From the NCBI RefSeq assembly GCF_007830515.1, contig NZ_VLKT01000018.1, positions 62,001-126,000 on the forward strand: a stretch of DNA of 64,000 bases, written 5' to 3'. This stretch comes from Mesorhizobium tianshanense. Lineage in GTDB: Bacteria > Pseudomonadota > Alphaproteobacteria > Rhizobiales > Rhizobiaceae. The stretch's first letter is position 1. Each line of letters opens with the position of its first letter. The position numbers and the translations under genes were made by a program. Below the pieces are notes generated by a model. The model did no database searches. It had not been told where the DNA came from and was given only the letters and a program-made list of their open reading frames with translations. This document shows, one piece after another, positions 30,563-39,417 of the stretch.

Positions 30563-30585
30563 GAGACATTTACCATTCGAGGTTT

Positions 30586-31476
30586 GTGAATGAAGCGATG
30601 TCACACGATCTAGATGGCGAGGCCTTCCAGGGTCTTGGACGTTTGTGCGCTGACGTGGCCGAAAACTGCGTCGTCTCGGCTCCCGATTCCGCCGGCATGG
30701 AGCGTATCGAGGCACGGTTCCGCGGCAGCGCCTTCGATCTCCATCGCCACGACACCTACGCCATCGGCGTGACGCTGCATGGCGTGCAGAGTTTCCGTTA
30801 TCGCGGCGCGAGGCATCACAGTCTGCCCGGTCAGATCATCGTGCTCCATCCCGACGAATTGCATGACGGGGGCGCCGGCACCGAAGACGGCTTGCGTTAC
30901 AGGATGCTCTATCTGGAACCGTCGCTTGTGCTCGACTGCCTCGGCACCGTCGGCGCATCGCTGCCCTTCGTCAGGGACGCCGTGGTGACGGACCCCGTCT
31001 TTCGCACGAGGCTGCTTTCGGCACTGGGGCCACTGGACCAGAAGCTGGACGATCTCTTTGTCACCGACTTCATTGCGCAACTGATGCAAAGCCTGGTGCG
31101 GCACGCGAGCCTGCCGGCGAGACCGATCCCAAGGACAGCATGGCGGGCAGCCAGCCTAGCGCGCGACTATCTCCAAGAAAATGTTTTCCGTATCGTCCGT
31201 TCCGAGGAGTTGGAGGCGATCACTGGGCTGGATCGCTACGCCCTATCGCGGCATTTCCGTGCCGCCTTCTCCACCAGCCCGCATCGCTTTCTCTTGATGC
31301 GCCGGCTTCAACGGGCACGCCGGATGATCGAAGCGAGCGAGCCAATGGCGCAGATAGCGATAACGGCCGGCTTCAGCGACCAAAGCCATTTTATCAGGCA
31401 CTTCAAGAAGGCGTTCGGTGTCACGCCGGGCCGCTGGTTGGCATTGGTCCATGGGTCGTCAGAAACTGCCGCCTGA
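30586..31476 (+). CDS. AraC family transcriptional regulator
   Basis: A 296-residue regulator. The N-terminal cupin-like sensing domain shows FDLHRHDTYAIGVTLHGVQS near residue 50; the C-terminal double helix-turn-helix includes ELEAITGLDRYALSRHFRAA and IAITAGFSDQSHFIRHFKKA, the AraC signature. It starts at GTG 30586 after GAGG, or at ATG 30598. It is divergent from DUF2000 with 23 bases between, too little for two independent promoters, so expression of the two is likely coupled. Confidence 0.93.
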   Translation: MNEAMSHDLDGEAFQGLGRLCADVAENCVVSAPDSAGMERIEARFRGSAFDLHRHDTYAIGVTLHGVQSFRYRGARHHSLPGQIIVLHPDELHDGGAGTEDGLRYRMLYLEPSLVLDCLGTVGASLPFVRDAVVTDPVFRTRLLSALGPLDQKLDDLFVTDFIAQLMQSLVRHASLPARPIPRTAWRAASLARDYLQENVFRIVRSEELEAITGLDRYALSRHFRAAFSTSPHRFLLMRRLQRARRMIEASEPMAQIAITAGFSDQSHFIRHFKKAFGVTPGRWLALVHGSSETAA

Positions 31477-31492
31477 TGGCGTCAGCCGCAGG

Positions 31493-31963
31493 TCATTCGT
31501 CGGCGTCGATCTCATCATCGATGAGAACCATCTCCCCGTTCGACAGGTTCGCCTCGACGCGGGCGAGCAGCTTGAACAGCGCCTTCTGGTCCTTTTTGTC
31601 GAGACCCTTCAGCGCCTGCTTCTCAGTTTTCTTCACCGACTTCTCGATGGCGTGAATGATGTCGCGGCCAGTGTCGGTGAGGAAGATATGGGCCTGGCGG
31701 GCATCGGCCGCCGAGGCGCGCTTTTCCAGGAAGCCCTGCGCCTGCAGCCGGTTGATGGTCTTGGTGATGGTCGGCGGGCGAACACCGAGGCGGCCGGCAA
31801 GATTGCCGGGGGTCTGGCCGTCCTCACGATCGAGCGCCAGCATGATCTGGTCCTGGCCGGCGTAGAATCCGTGCGCCAGAAGCCGCGCCGCGAGTGCCGT
31901 ACGTGCCAGCCGCGCCGCCGAATGCAGCCGGCTCATTGTCGCAGTCTTGTCCGCCTTGGCCAT
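31493..31963 (-). CDS. MarR family transcriptional regulator
   Basis: A 156-residue winged-helix regulator. TPGNLAGRLGVRPPTITKTI is the recognition region and LEKRASAADARQAHIFLTDT the beta-wing. The C-terminal end is acidic (LIDDEIDADE). The ATG at 31963 has AGAGG eight bases upstream; two codons earlier is another ATG. It converges with the AraC gene and lies 220 bases downstream of the dioxygenase gene on the same strand. A role in sensing aromatic compounds is possible from that context but is not shown. Confidence 0.9.
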   Translation of the reverse strand: MAKADKTATMSRLHSAARLARTALAARLLAHGFYAGQDQIMLALDREDGQTPGNLAGRLGVRPPTITKTINRLQAQGFLEKRASAADARQAHIFLTDTGRDIIHAIEKSVKKTEKQALKGLDKKDQKALFKLLARVEANLSNGEMVLIDDEIDADE

Positions 31964-32183
31964 GGTCATCCCTCTTCGGCCGAACCGGTACGGACAGCAT
32001 AGAGGCCGTCGCCCGGTTGGCAATCGACGATCAAAAAGATTCCGGCTTTGCAAAACAGCTTTGCCGGCAAGCAATGCAATGTCCGCCGTGGTGAATGCCA
32101 GATGTTTATTTCAGTTAGATGACAAAAGACTTTTCAGTGCAGGTGGAACCTTCCGCAGGAGCGCCGCACGCACGAAACGAGAC

Positions 32184-32915
32184 TCAATCGGCCTTCACCG
32201 CGACGATCATCAGGGCCTGGTAGGCGTCCGCCACCTCGCGCAGCGCCGCCTGCGACAATGGCCCGGCGCGCCTCGCAATACCGTCCCTGGCGTTCAGCGT
32301 ATCCCGCCTGCCGGACCGGTCGGCGTAGGGTGCGACAGTGGTGAATATCTGCTCGCTGAGGCTGTCGGGGAAAAACAGCTGGCCGGTCATCACGGAATTG
32401 TCATCGGGGAAGACCTTGAAGTGGATGTGGGTGGTGCGGCCGCGATACCAGCCGGGATAGATGGTGGCGAAGGAGACGATGCCGGTGTCATCCGTCTTCT
32501 GCCAGCCGCGCAGAAAACTCTCGCCGGAGGTGTCAACGTCCTGGCCGTCGCCTTGTCCCGGATAGCCCGAATAATGCCCTTGCGCGTCGCAATGCCAGAT
32601 GTCGACGCGCGCGCCGGCAAGCGGCCGGCAGGCCGCGTCAACCACCTGCAGCCGCACATTGAGGGCAATGCCCGCTCTGCCTTCGGTAACATCGGCACGT
32701 TCGAGCTTCGGATCGAAATAGAACGGCCCCTCGGTCACTTCCGGCGTGATGGCGCAGACACCGGCGCCATCGTCGAACAGGGCAAGCCCCGCATAGGGCG
32801 AAGCCTGCTGGGCCAGCGCGATGCCCGGCAGAAAGACGCCGCCGCCTGCGGTTACGGCGATGAAGTTGAGCGCCTGACGTCGGCTCAACGGCAAGGAGGA
32901 CGGTTTGTCGGACAT
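32184..32915 (-). CDS. Exported intradiol ring-cleavage dioxygenase
   Basis: A 243-residue protein. The N terminus has a twin-arginine motif (SRRQALNF) and a hydrophobic stretch ending GIALAQQ, so the folded metalloenzyme is probably exported to the periplasm. The intradiol core shows VDIWHCDAQGHYSGY (first Fe(III) tyrosine) and YPGWYRGRTTHIHFKV (second tyrosine and two histidines), a complete non-haem iron site. It resembles protocatechuate 3,4-dioxygenase beta subunits, but without an alpha partner or pathway genes nearby. Substrate unknown; an exported catechol-cleaving enzyme is the most likely reading. Confidence 0.88.
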   Translation of the reverse strand: MSDKPSSLPLSRRQALNFIAVTAGGGVFLPGIALAQQASPYAGLALFDDGAGVCAITPEVTEGPFYFDPKLERADVTEGRAGIALNVRLQVVDAACRPLAGARVDIWHCDAQGHYSGYPGQGDGQDVDTSGESFLRGWQKTDDTGIVSFATIYPGWYRGRTTHIHFKVFPDDNSVMTGQLFFPDSLSEQIFTTVAPYADRSGRRDTLNARDGIARRAGPLSQAALREVADAYQALMIVAVKAD

Positions 32916-33105
32916 CCGGCGCCTCTTCTGGTTCTTTCGAGCAAGCTGCCTTGTTCTTATCTAGGCGGTGAGACCAGCCAGCGCCAATGAAAGTTCGGCA
33001 ATGCCGGCGACCTGTAGGCGACCTGTTTTGGCCCATCGGGTTTGCCGCGTGCAAAAGCACGGCGCACATCCTATATGGAGCCAACAATCCATTTCGAGGC
33101 CAAAC

Positions 33106-34182
33106 ATGAGCAATGCCACAAGCGACGCACTGACGCAGATTCCCGTAACCGTTCTCACCGGCTATCTCGGCGCCGGCAAGACGACGCTGCTCAACCGCAT
33201 CCTTTCGGAAAACCATGGCAAGCGCTATGCCGTCATCGTCAATGAATTCGGCGAGATCGGCATCGACAACGAGCTGATCGTGGAATCCGACGAGGAAATC
33301 TACGAAATGAACAATGGTTGCGTCTGCTGCACGGTGCGCGGCGACCTGATCCGCGTCGTCGAGGGCCTGATGCGCCGGCCGGGCCGCTTCGACGCCATCG
33401 TGGTCGAGACGACCGGCCTGGCCGATCCAGTGCCGGTGGCGCAGACCTTCTTCATGGACGACGACGTGCGCTCCAAGACCAAGCTCGACGCGGTGGTGGC
33501 GCTGGTCGACGCCAAGCACCTGCCGTTGCGGCTGAAGGATTCCCGCGAAGCCGAGGACCAGATCGCATTCGCCGATGTCATCGTGCTCAACAAGACCGAT
33601 CTCGTTACGCCGCAGGAACTGAACAAGGTCGAGGCGACGGTTCGCGCGATCAACCCGGCGGCCAGGATCCATCGCACCACACGCGCCGGCCTGGCGCTAT
33701 CCGAGGTGCTGGACCGCGGCGCCTTCGATCTTTCCCGGGCGCTGGAGAACGATCCGCATTTCCTCGAGGCGCATGACGACCATGATCATCATGACCACGA
33801 CCATCATGACCATGACGGCCATCATCACCATGATCACGATGGGCATGACCACCATCATCACGCACACCCTTCCGATATTCATGACGTGACGGTGCAGTCG
33901 GTGTCGTTGCGCGGTGGCGAGATGGACCCGAAAAAGTTCTTCCCGTGGATCGAGAAGATCACCCAGATGGAAGGCCCGAACATCCTGCGGCTGAAGGGCA
34001 TCATCGCCTTCAAGGGCGATGCCGACCGCTACGTCATCCAGGGCGTGCACATGATCATCGAGGGCGACCACCAGCGTGCCTGGAAGGACGGCGAGAAGCA
34101 CGAGAGCCGGCTGGTCTTCATCGGCCGCGAGCTCGACGCCGAGCGGCTGAAGAAGAGCTTCGACGCCTGCCAGGCAGCTTGA
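33106..34182 (+). CDS. CobW/COG0523 family metal-trafficking GTPase
   Basis: A 358-residue G3E GTPase. The Walker [13 protein letters not shown] is at residues 19-30, the metal-binding CxCC motif lies in [14 protein letters not shown], and [10 protein letters not shown] is the guanine-specificity motif. A histidine/aspartate-rich loop (about residues 223-254) sits between the GTPase and the C-terminal CobW domain and should bind zinc, nickel or cobalt. Family members load metals into proteins under limitation. The ATG at 33106 follows CGAGG. The next gene downstream is a WD40 protein; I saw no Zur-like box upstream. Confidence 0.92.
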   Translation: MSNATSDALTQIPVTVLTGYLGAGKTTLLNRILSENHGKRYAVIVNEFGEIGIDNELIVESDEEIYEMNNGCVCCTVRGDLIRVVEGLMRRPGRFDAIVVETTGLADPVPVAQTFFMDDDVRSKTKLDAVVALVDAKHLPLRLKDSREAEDQIAFADVIVLNKTDLVTPQELNKVEATVRAINPAARIHRTTRAGLALSEVLDRGAFDLSRALENDPHFLEAHDDHDHHDHDHHDHDGHHHHDHDGHDHHHHAHPSDIHDVTVQSVSLRGGEMDPKKFFPWIEKITQMEGPNILRLKGIIAFKGDADRYVIQGVHMIIEGDHQRAWKDGEKHESRLVFIGRELDAERLKKSFDACQAA

Positions 34183-34219
34183 TTTCCAAACCTTATAACG
34201 TTAGCGCTGCCCCTTCTTT

Positions 34220-34365
34220 CCTTCTCCCCTTATGGGAGAAGGTGGCCGAGCGACGCTCGGTCGGATGAGGGATGTTCCAGCTTGGCACCGGCCGCGCTCC
34301 GTCCAGCACCCCTCAACCGTCTTGGCGCTGCGCGCCAATCCACCTTCTCCCACAAGGGGAGAAGG
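34220..34365. repeat. Mosaic palindromic repeat with inverted terminal arms
   Basis: The 26-base arms at 34220-34245 and 34340-34365 are inverted copies of each other with one mismatch (25 of 26). Each arm is itself nearly palindromic, with CCTTCTCCC pairing with GGGAGAAGG. Inside is a further inverted repeat, CCGAGCG/CGCTCGG. The element is 146 bases, fills most of the gap between the CobW and WD40 genes, and has the layout of a small non-autonomous element. No transposase is present. Confidence 0.75.
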
Positions 34366-34444
34366 CCGCGTTGCACCTAACCACGCTAATGATTCCTCTG
34401 CGGCGGCAAGGCGACCACAACGATCTCGAATGGAACAGTCTCTC

Positions 34445-35419
34445 ATGCCGACCGTTGCCCCGCTTGATCTCCAGGGACATTGCATCGCCGCCGTCTTTCT
34501 CGACGACGTGCCGCACTTCGCGCTGGCCGACGGCGCCGTCCACCGGCTCGATCATGGCCACAAGACGGTGCAAGCCAATGACGGGCTGCTCTCCGCCTTC
34601 CATGATGGGGCTAAAGACCGGCTGATCACCGGCGGCGAGGACGGCAAGGTGTTTGCCGTCAGAGCAGGCGGCGAGGTGGCGGAACTGGCGAGTGCGGGCA
34701 AGAAATGGATCACCAGCGTTGCCGCCGGGCCGCAAGGCGCCATCGCCTATGCCTCGGGCAAGACTGCCTTCGTGCGTTTCGCCGACGGCAAGATCAGGGA
34801 ATTCTCGCATCCGCGTTCGGTCGAGGGGCTGGCGTTCTCGCCCAAGGGCATGCGCTTCGGCGTCGCCCGCTACAATGGCGCGACGTTGCATTTCCCGGCG
34901 GCCGACGGCAAGCCGGTCGATCTCGAATGGGCCGGCGCCCACACCGGCATCACCTTCTCGCCGGACGGCGCCTTTGTCGTCACCACCATGCAGGAGAACG
35001 CGCTGCATGGCTGGAAACTCGCCGACGGCAAGCACATGCGCATGACCGGCTATCCCGGCAAGGTCAAAAGCCTGTCGTGGGCGCCCAAGGGAAAATGGCT
35101 GGCGAGTTCCGGCGCGCCGGCGGCGATCGTCTGGCCGTTTTCGGGCAAGGACGGGCCGATGGGCAAGGCGCCGCTGGAGCTCGGCACCCGCGGCAACGCC
35201 ATGGTGACCTCGGTCGCCTGCCATCCGAGCCAGGATGTCGTGGCCGTCGGCTATGACGACGGCATGGTGATGGCGGTGCGCTTCACCGACGCCAAGGAAG
35301 TGCTGTTGCGACGACCAGGCAAGGGCGCCATCACATCGATGATGTGGGACGGGCAAGAGCGGCGCGTCGCCTTCGGCAGCGCTGCAGGCGACTGCGGCGT
35401 CATCGATATCTCGGCCTGA
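34445..35419 (+). CDS. WD40-repeat beta-propeller protein
   Basis: A 324-residue protein built of about seven repeats of roughly 40 residues, for example SVEGLAFSPKGMRFGVARYN, HTGITFSPDGAFVVTTMQEN and KVKSLSWAPKGKWLASSGAP. It forms a propeller, probably a protein-interaction scaffold, with no catalytic motif. The start at 34445 is chosen because upstream codons fall in the palindromic repeat; an ATG at 34430 is also in frame. The next gene upstream is the CobW GTPase, a neighbour pairing I recall from rhizobia, so a role in the same metal-handling process is inferred. Confidence 0.87.
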   Translation: MPTVAPLDLQGHCIAAVFLDDVPHFALADGAVHRLDHGHKTVQANDGLLSAFHDGAKDRLITGGEDGKVFAVRAGGEVAELASAGKKWITSVAAGPQGAIAYASGKTAFVRFADGKIREFSHPRSVEGLAFSPKGMRFGVARYNGATLHFPAADGKPVDLEWAGAHTGITFSPDGAFVVTTMQENALHGWKLADGKHMRMTGYPGKVKSLSWAPKGKWLASSGAPAAIVWPFSGKDGPMGKAPLELGTRGNAMVTSVACHPSQDVVAVGYDDGMVMAVRFTDAKEVLLRRPGKGAITSMMWDGQERRVAFGSAAGDCGVIDISA

Positions 35420-35421
35420 GC

Positions 35422-35877
35422 TCACCTCGCCCGCGCGGCGACGGGAATGGCCTTTCGCCGCAGCGACAGCCCATCGCGCATATTGAGCGACAGGAGCGCG
35501 ATGTTCACGGCGCCGGCCGCCAGTTCGATCGCCTGGACGATCATGAACACGGTGTCGAAGCGTCCCGAACCGGCAAAGTTACTGAGCAGGAACGCCGAGG
35601 GCACGAGCACGAGCAGCCCATTTGCCGTGATGATGCGCATGCGCCGCTTCTTGCGCGCGACGACCGGGCTCTTCCAGCCCTTGCCGAGCGAGAAACCGGA
35701 CGCCCCGGCACCGATCATTGCCGGGATGAGCACGGCCATTCCGGCCAGCACACAGGTTTTGACCGTTGCGATCGTTGCCGCGTCGCCGAACAGCTCGGCC
35801 GTTACCGTCGACAGCCAGAAGGCCGATACCGTGATGAGCGCTATGGCGCCGGCGGTTGCGTGAACCTTTGTTTTCAT
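35422..35877 (-). CDS. Four-helix membrane protein, unknown function
   Basis: A 151-residue protein with four hydrophobic helices (AGAIALITVSAFWLSTVTAE; VLAGMAVLIPAMIGAGASG; ITANGLLVLVPSAFLLSNFA; VFMIVQAIELAAGAVNIALL) joined by a basic loop, WKSPVVARKKRRMR. No family was recognised with confidence. The ATG at 35877 has GGAG six to seven bases upstream; two earlier in-frame ATGs are weaker. It is divergent from the MarR gene, and two matching palindromes lie between them, so it is the likely target of that regulator. Confidence 0.7.
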   Translation of the reverse strand: MKTKVHATAGAIALITVSAFWLSTVTAELFGDAATIATVKTCVLAGMAVLIPAMIGAGASGFSLGKGWKSPVVARKKRRMRIITANGLLVLVPSAFLLSNFAGSGRFDTVFMIVQAIELAAGAVNIALLSLNMRDGLSLRRKAIPVAARAR

Positions 35878-35887
35878 CTTCATCTCC

Positions 35888-35921
35888 ATAGCAAGCTATA
35901 TATCGTTGCATAGCATGCTAT
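35888..35921. promoter_or_regulatory. Paired palindromic operators for the MarR-type regulator
   Basis: ATAGCAAGCTAT at 35888-35899 and the perfect palindrome ATAGCATGCTAT at 35910-35921 are related by one base change, and their centres are 22 bases apart, about two helical turns. They fill the 64-base gap between the divergent membrane protein and MarR genes, so one bound dimer pair could repress both. Confidence 0.6.
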
Positions 35922-35941
35922 TCAACTGTTATTTTGAGGCC

Positions 35942-36373
35942 ATGAAATTTCAGAAGGAACGGTCCGCCGGATTCCTGGCAAACCACATGGCGCGGCTGTT
36001 CGCCAACGGGCTGCAACAGCGCATCCGGCCACTTGGACTGGCGCCGGCCCAGTTCATGACGCTGCTAGCTTTGTGGGAGGAAGACGGCCTGACGCAGCGC
36101 GAACTCGTGCAGCGGCTCAACGTGGAACAGGCGACCATGGCCAACACGCTGATCCGCATGGAGCGGGACGGGCTGATCGAAAGGCGCTTGCATCCCGAAG
36201 ACGGGCGCTCCCAGTCGATTCATCTCACCCCGAAAGCGATCGCCCTGCGCGAACCGGCGACACAGGCGGCGCGGTCACAAAACGAGACTGCGCTGGCCGG
36301 TTTCAGTGAGGATGAACGGCTGGTGTTTCTTGACCTGATGCGGCGCGCCATCGCCTCGATGCAGGCGGACTGA
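35942..36373 (+). CDS. MarR family transcriptional regulator
   Basis: A 143-residue winged-helix protein. LTQRELVQRLNVEQATMANT is the helix-turn-helix and RMERDGLIERRLHPEDGRSQ the wing, with the DxRS motif usual for MarR. GAGG lies just before the ATG at 35942; an in-frame TTG at 35906 would start inside the operator and is rejected. It is divergent from a small membrane protein, with paired palindromes between. Whether it senses an exported compound is unknown. Confidence 0.9.
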   Translation: MKFQKERSAGFLANHMARLFANGLQQRIRPLGLAPAQFMTLLALWEEDGLTQRELVQRLNVEQATMANTLIRMERDGLIERRLHPEDGRSQSIHLTPKAIALREPATQAARSQNETALAGFSEDERLVFLDLMRRAIASMQAD

Positions 36374-36481
36374 CCTGCCCCGATCGAAACACCATGAGCC
36401 GCTGAACCAATGCAGGGCAGCCGCGCGGCCAATTGCGGTTCCGGATGCCGATTGGCTAGAGTGAGCACGAGAGGGGCCTTC

Positions 36482-37864
36482 ATGCATACAATCGACCATT
36501 CAAAGACGTCCATCGGTGGCATCAGCACTGCCCGCATCGCCGACTTGCGCGAGAGCGAGGCCGCAATCTTCCGCAGGGCGCGGCCGAAGTCGGCGGCCAA
36601 GGTCGGCAATGGTCTGCCCGGCTTCTTCGGCGGCGTGCCGATGCACTGGATGAACGACTGGCCGACGCCCTTTCCGATCCTGGTCGACAGCGCAAAGGGC
36701 GCCACCATCGCCGACATCGATGGCAACCGGCTCGACGATTTCTGCCTGGGCGATACCGGCTCGATGTTCGGCCACTCGCCGCCGCCGGTCGCCCGCGCCA
36801 TCCGCAGGCAGGCCGGACGCGGGCTGACCTATATGCTGCCTTCCGAAGATGCGCTTGCCATCGGCCCGCTGCTGCAACAGCGCTTCGGCCTGCCATATTG
36901 GCAGATCGCGACGACGGCGACCGATGCAAACCGCTTTGCGCTGCGCGTCGCCCGCGCCATCACCGGCCGGGAAAAGATCCTGGTCTTCAACGGCTGCTAT
37001 CACGGCTCGGTCGACGAGACGATGGTGCGGCTCGTCGATGGCAGACCGGCCAACCGGTTGGGACTGGCCGGCGAATTCCGCGACCTGACGCAGGCAACCA
37101 AGATCGTCGAATTCAATGACCTGCCGGCGCTCGAGGCGGCACTACGAGACAGGGATGTCGCCTGTGTCATCACCGAGCCGGTGCTGACCAATTCTTGCAT
37201 GGTGCTGCCTGACCCTGGCTTCCACGACACGCTGCGCGGCCTTACCCGCGCGGCCGGCACCCTGCTTCTGATCGACGAGACGCATACGATCTCGACCGGC
37301 CCCGGCGGCTATACGAAGACATACGGGTTGGAGCCGGACCTGTTCGTGCTCGGCAAGCCGATTGCCGGCGGTGTGCCGGCCAGCGTCTGGGGCATGAGCG
37401 AAGACACCGCCATGCGCTATGCCGCCTACAACAGCTGCAAAGAGCCCGGCTATTCCGGCATGGGCACGACGCTGTCGGCCAATCCGCTGCAGTTCGCGGC
37501 GATGCGCGCCACGCTCGAAGAGGTGATGACCGATGAGAACTATGTGCGAATGGATCATCTGGCGCGACGGCTCGACGCGGGGCTGACCGCCGTCATCGAC
37601 CGCTGCCGCCTGCCCTGGCATGTTGCCCGGGTCGGCGCGCGCGTCGAGTTCATCTGCGCGCCCGGCCCGCTGAGGAATGGCGGCGAGGCGGAGGCAGCGC
37701 ATGCGCCGGAGCTCGAAGCGACGATCCATGTCGCGCTGGTCAATCGTGGCGTGCTGATCGCCCCCTTCCACAACATGATGCTGATCTCGCCGGCGACCCG
37801 TGCGGCCCAGGTCAACCGCCTGATCACCGCCTTCGGCGCGGTTGCGGCAAGGCTCGCGGCATGA
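36482..37864 (+). CDS. Class III (PLP-dependent) aminotransferase
   Basis: A 460-residue enzyme of the aspartate aminotransferase fold type I, class III. NGCYHGSVDETMVRLVDG near residue 165, LLLIDETHTISTGPGGYTKT (the PLP-ring aspartate) and LFVLGKPIAGGVPASVWGM with the PLP lysine are all present. It resembles glutamate-1-semialdehyde-aminotransferase-like enzymes, but the preferred amine is not clear. GAGAGGGG precedes the ATG by six bases. It lies 13 bases upstream of a glutamine synthetase homologue, which suggests a shared amine- or amino-acid-degrading pathway. Confidence 0.9.
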   Translation: MHTIDHSKTSIGGISTARIADLRESEAAIFRRARPKSAAKVGNGLPGFFGGVPMHWMNDWPTPFPILVDSAKGATIADIDGNRLDDFCLGDTGSMFGHSPPPVARAIRRQAGRGLTYMLPSEDALAIGPLLQQRFGLPYWQIATTATDANRFALRVARAITGREKILVFNGCYHGSVDETMVRLVDGRPANRLGLAGEFRDLTQATKIVEFNDLPALEAALRDRDVACVITEPVLTNSCMVLPDPGFHDTLRGLTRAAGTLLLIDETHTISTGPGGYTKTYGLEPDLFVLGKPIAGGVPASVWGMSEDTAMRYAAYNSCKEPGYSGMGTTLSANPLQFAAMRATLEEVMTDENYVRMDHLARRLDAGLTAVIDRCRLPWHVARVGARVEFICAPGPLRNGGEAEAAHAPELEATIHVALVNRGVLIAPFHNMMLISPATRAAQVNRLITAFGAVAARLAA

Positions 37865-37877
37865 GACAAGCTTGCGC

Positions 37878-39299
37878 ATGAGAGAAGCGCCCAAGCACAC
37901 TTTGAACGCCATCATCACCTTCCCTTCCGGCTCGACGCCCGCCGAGGCGCAAGCCTTTCTCGACGCCCATCCCGAGATCGAGGCCTTCGATGTCGTGCTG
38001 ACCGACGCCAACGGCGTCGGGCGCGGCAAGATCGTGCGCCGGCACGAATTGATGAGCATCTTCGAGAACGGCCGGCATATGCCGATCTCGATCCTTGGCC
38101 TCGACATCACCGGCGAGGACGTGCATGAGACCGGGCTGATCTGGACGACCGGCGACGGCGACCTGCGGGCATGGCCGATCCCCGGTACGCTGGTGCCGCT
38201 GTTCGGCACGCAGCCGCCGCGCGGCCAGGTGCTGATGGCGATGTACCATCTCGACGGTCAGGCGATGTCTTCCGATCCGCGGCTGGCGCTGGCGAGGCAA
38301 GTCGACATCCTGGCCGCGAAAGGCCTGCACCCGGCCGGCGCCTTCGAACTCGAATTCTTTCTTCTCGCCAACGAGCGCGACGCAGATGGCAAGGTGCAGC
38401 CGGCCAATGCCGTGCTCGACGGCCGCCGCTCGGCCAAGACCGAGGTCTATTCCGTCGACCATCTGCATGGCATGGAGCCGCTGTTTTCCGACATCTATGC
38501 CGCGGCCAGGCTGCAAGGCATCCCCGCCGAGACGGTCATTTCCGAATATGCGCCCGGCCAATACGAACTGACGCTGAACTACCGCAAGGATGTGATGCGG
38601 GCGGCCGACGATCTCGTCATGCTGAAGCGGCTGGTGCGGGCGCAGGCGCGCCGCCATGGCGTCACCGCCTGCTTCATGGCCAAGCCGATCGAGAAATATG
38701 CCGGCTCCGGCATGCATTTCCATGTCTCGTTGCTGGACGATGCCGGCAAGAACGTCTTCACCGAGGCCAGCGGCGAGACCTGGTCCTTGCCGTTGCTGCG
38801 CGGTCTCGGTGGCCTCATCCAGACCATGGCGGAATCGATGCTGGTGTTTGCCCCGCATGCCAATTCGTGGCGGCGCTTCGTCTCGCAATCCTATGCGCCT
38901 GTGGCGCCGACCTGGGGCGTCAACAACCGCTCGGTGGCGCTGCGCGTGCCGGCGGGCGATGCGAAAAACCGGCGCATCGAGCACCGGCCGTCGGGCGTCG
39001 ACGCCAACCCCTATCTGGTCGCTGCAACGGTGCTGGCCGGCATCACCAGAGGCCTCGACGACGGTCTCGACCCTGGGCCTGAGACCACCGGCAACGGCTA
39101 CGAATCGGCAATCACGCGCACGACGATGCCGGTGGATTGGCGCGCCGCGATAGAGGCGGCAAGGGCCTCGACATTCCTCAAAGAAGCGCTGGGCGAAGAC
39201 CTGCACCGGACATTCGTGGCGATCAAGCAATCCGAATATCTTCGGGTGGCGCGCACGGTTGGCGAGTTGGATTACCACCTCTATCTGCATGAGGTGTGA
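37878..39299 (+). CDS. Glutamine synthetase family protein (gamma-glutamyl-amine type)
   Basis: A 473-residue GS homologue. The catalytic-domain motifs are present: FELEFFLLANERDADG, GSGMHFHVSLLDDAGKN, FAPHANSWRRF, VNNRSVALRVPAGD and RIEHRPSGVDANPYL. The N-terminal part (IEAFDVVLTDANGVGRGKIV) is the variant found in GlnA-like, PuuA-like and similar enzymes, which join glutamate to amines rather than ammonia. The start ATG 37878 lies 13 bases after the aminotransferase stop. Its partner aminotransferase suggests use of an amine as nitrogen or carbon source; the exact amine is not readable. Confidence 0.9.
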   Translation: MREAPKHTLNAIITFPSGSTPAEAQAFLDAHPEIEAFDVVLTDANGVGRGKIVRRHELMSIFENGRHMPISILGLDITGEDVHETGLIWTTGDGDLRAWPIPGTLVPLFGTQPPRGQVLMAMYHLDGQAMSSDPRLALARQVDILAAKGLHPAGAFELEFFLLANERDADGKVQPANAVLDGRRSAKTEVYSVDHLHGMEPLFSDIYAAARLQGIPAETVISEYAPGQYELTLNYRKDVMRAADDLVMLKRLVRAQARRHGVTACFMAKPIEKYAGSGMHFHVSLLDDAGKNVFTEASGETWSLPLLRGLGGLIQTMAESMLVFAPHANSWRRFVSQSYAPVAPTWGVNNRSVALRVPAGDAKNRRIEHRPSGVDANPYLVAATVLAGITRGLDDGLDPGPETTGNGYESAITRTTMPVDWRAAIEAARASTFLKEALGEDLHRTFVAIKQSEYLRVARTVGELDYHLYLHEV

Positions 39300-39417
39300 A
39301 GGCATCGCCCCGCCGCCATTCTCCCGGAAAGCCTGGTCCGCGGCTATTTGAAGGAACCTTTCCGGGGCTTCGCTCATTGCGCATCTGATCGCAGCAGCGG
39401 ACAAGGCCGCATCAGCC

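Noticed and set aside
33771..33867. Short repeat array of CAT/CAC/GAC triplets
   Set aside because: It simply encodes the His/Asp-rich metal-binding loop of the CobW GTPase in the correct frame, so it is not an independent repeat element.
35906..35941. TTG start of the MarR-type gene
   Set aside because: It would begin inside the palindromic operator and lacks a ribosome-binding site; ATG 35942 is in frame with a family-typical N terminus.
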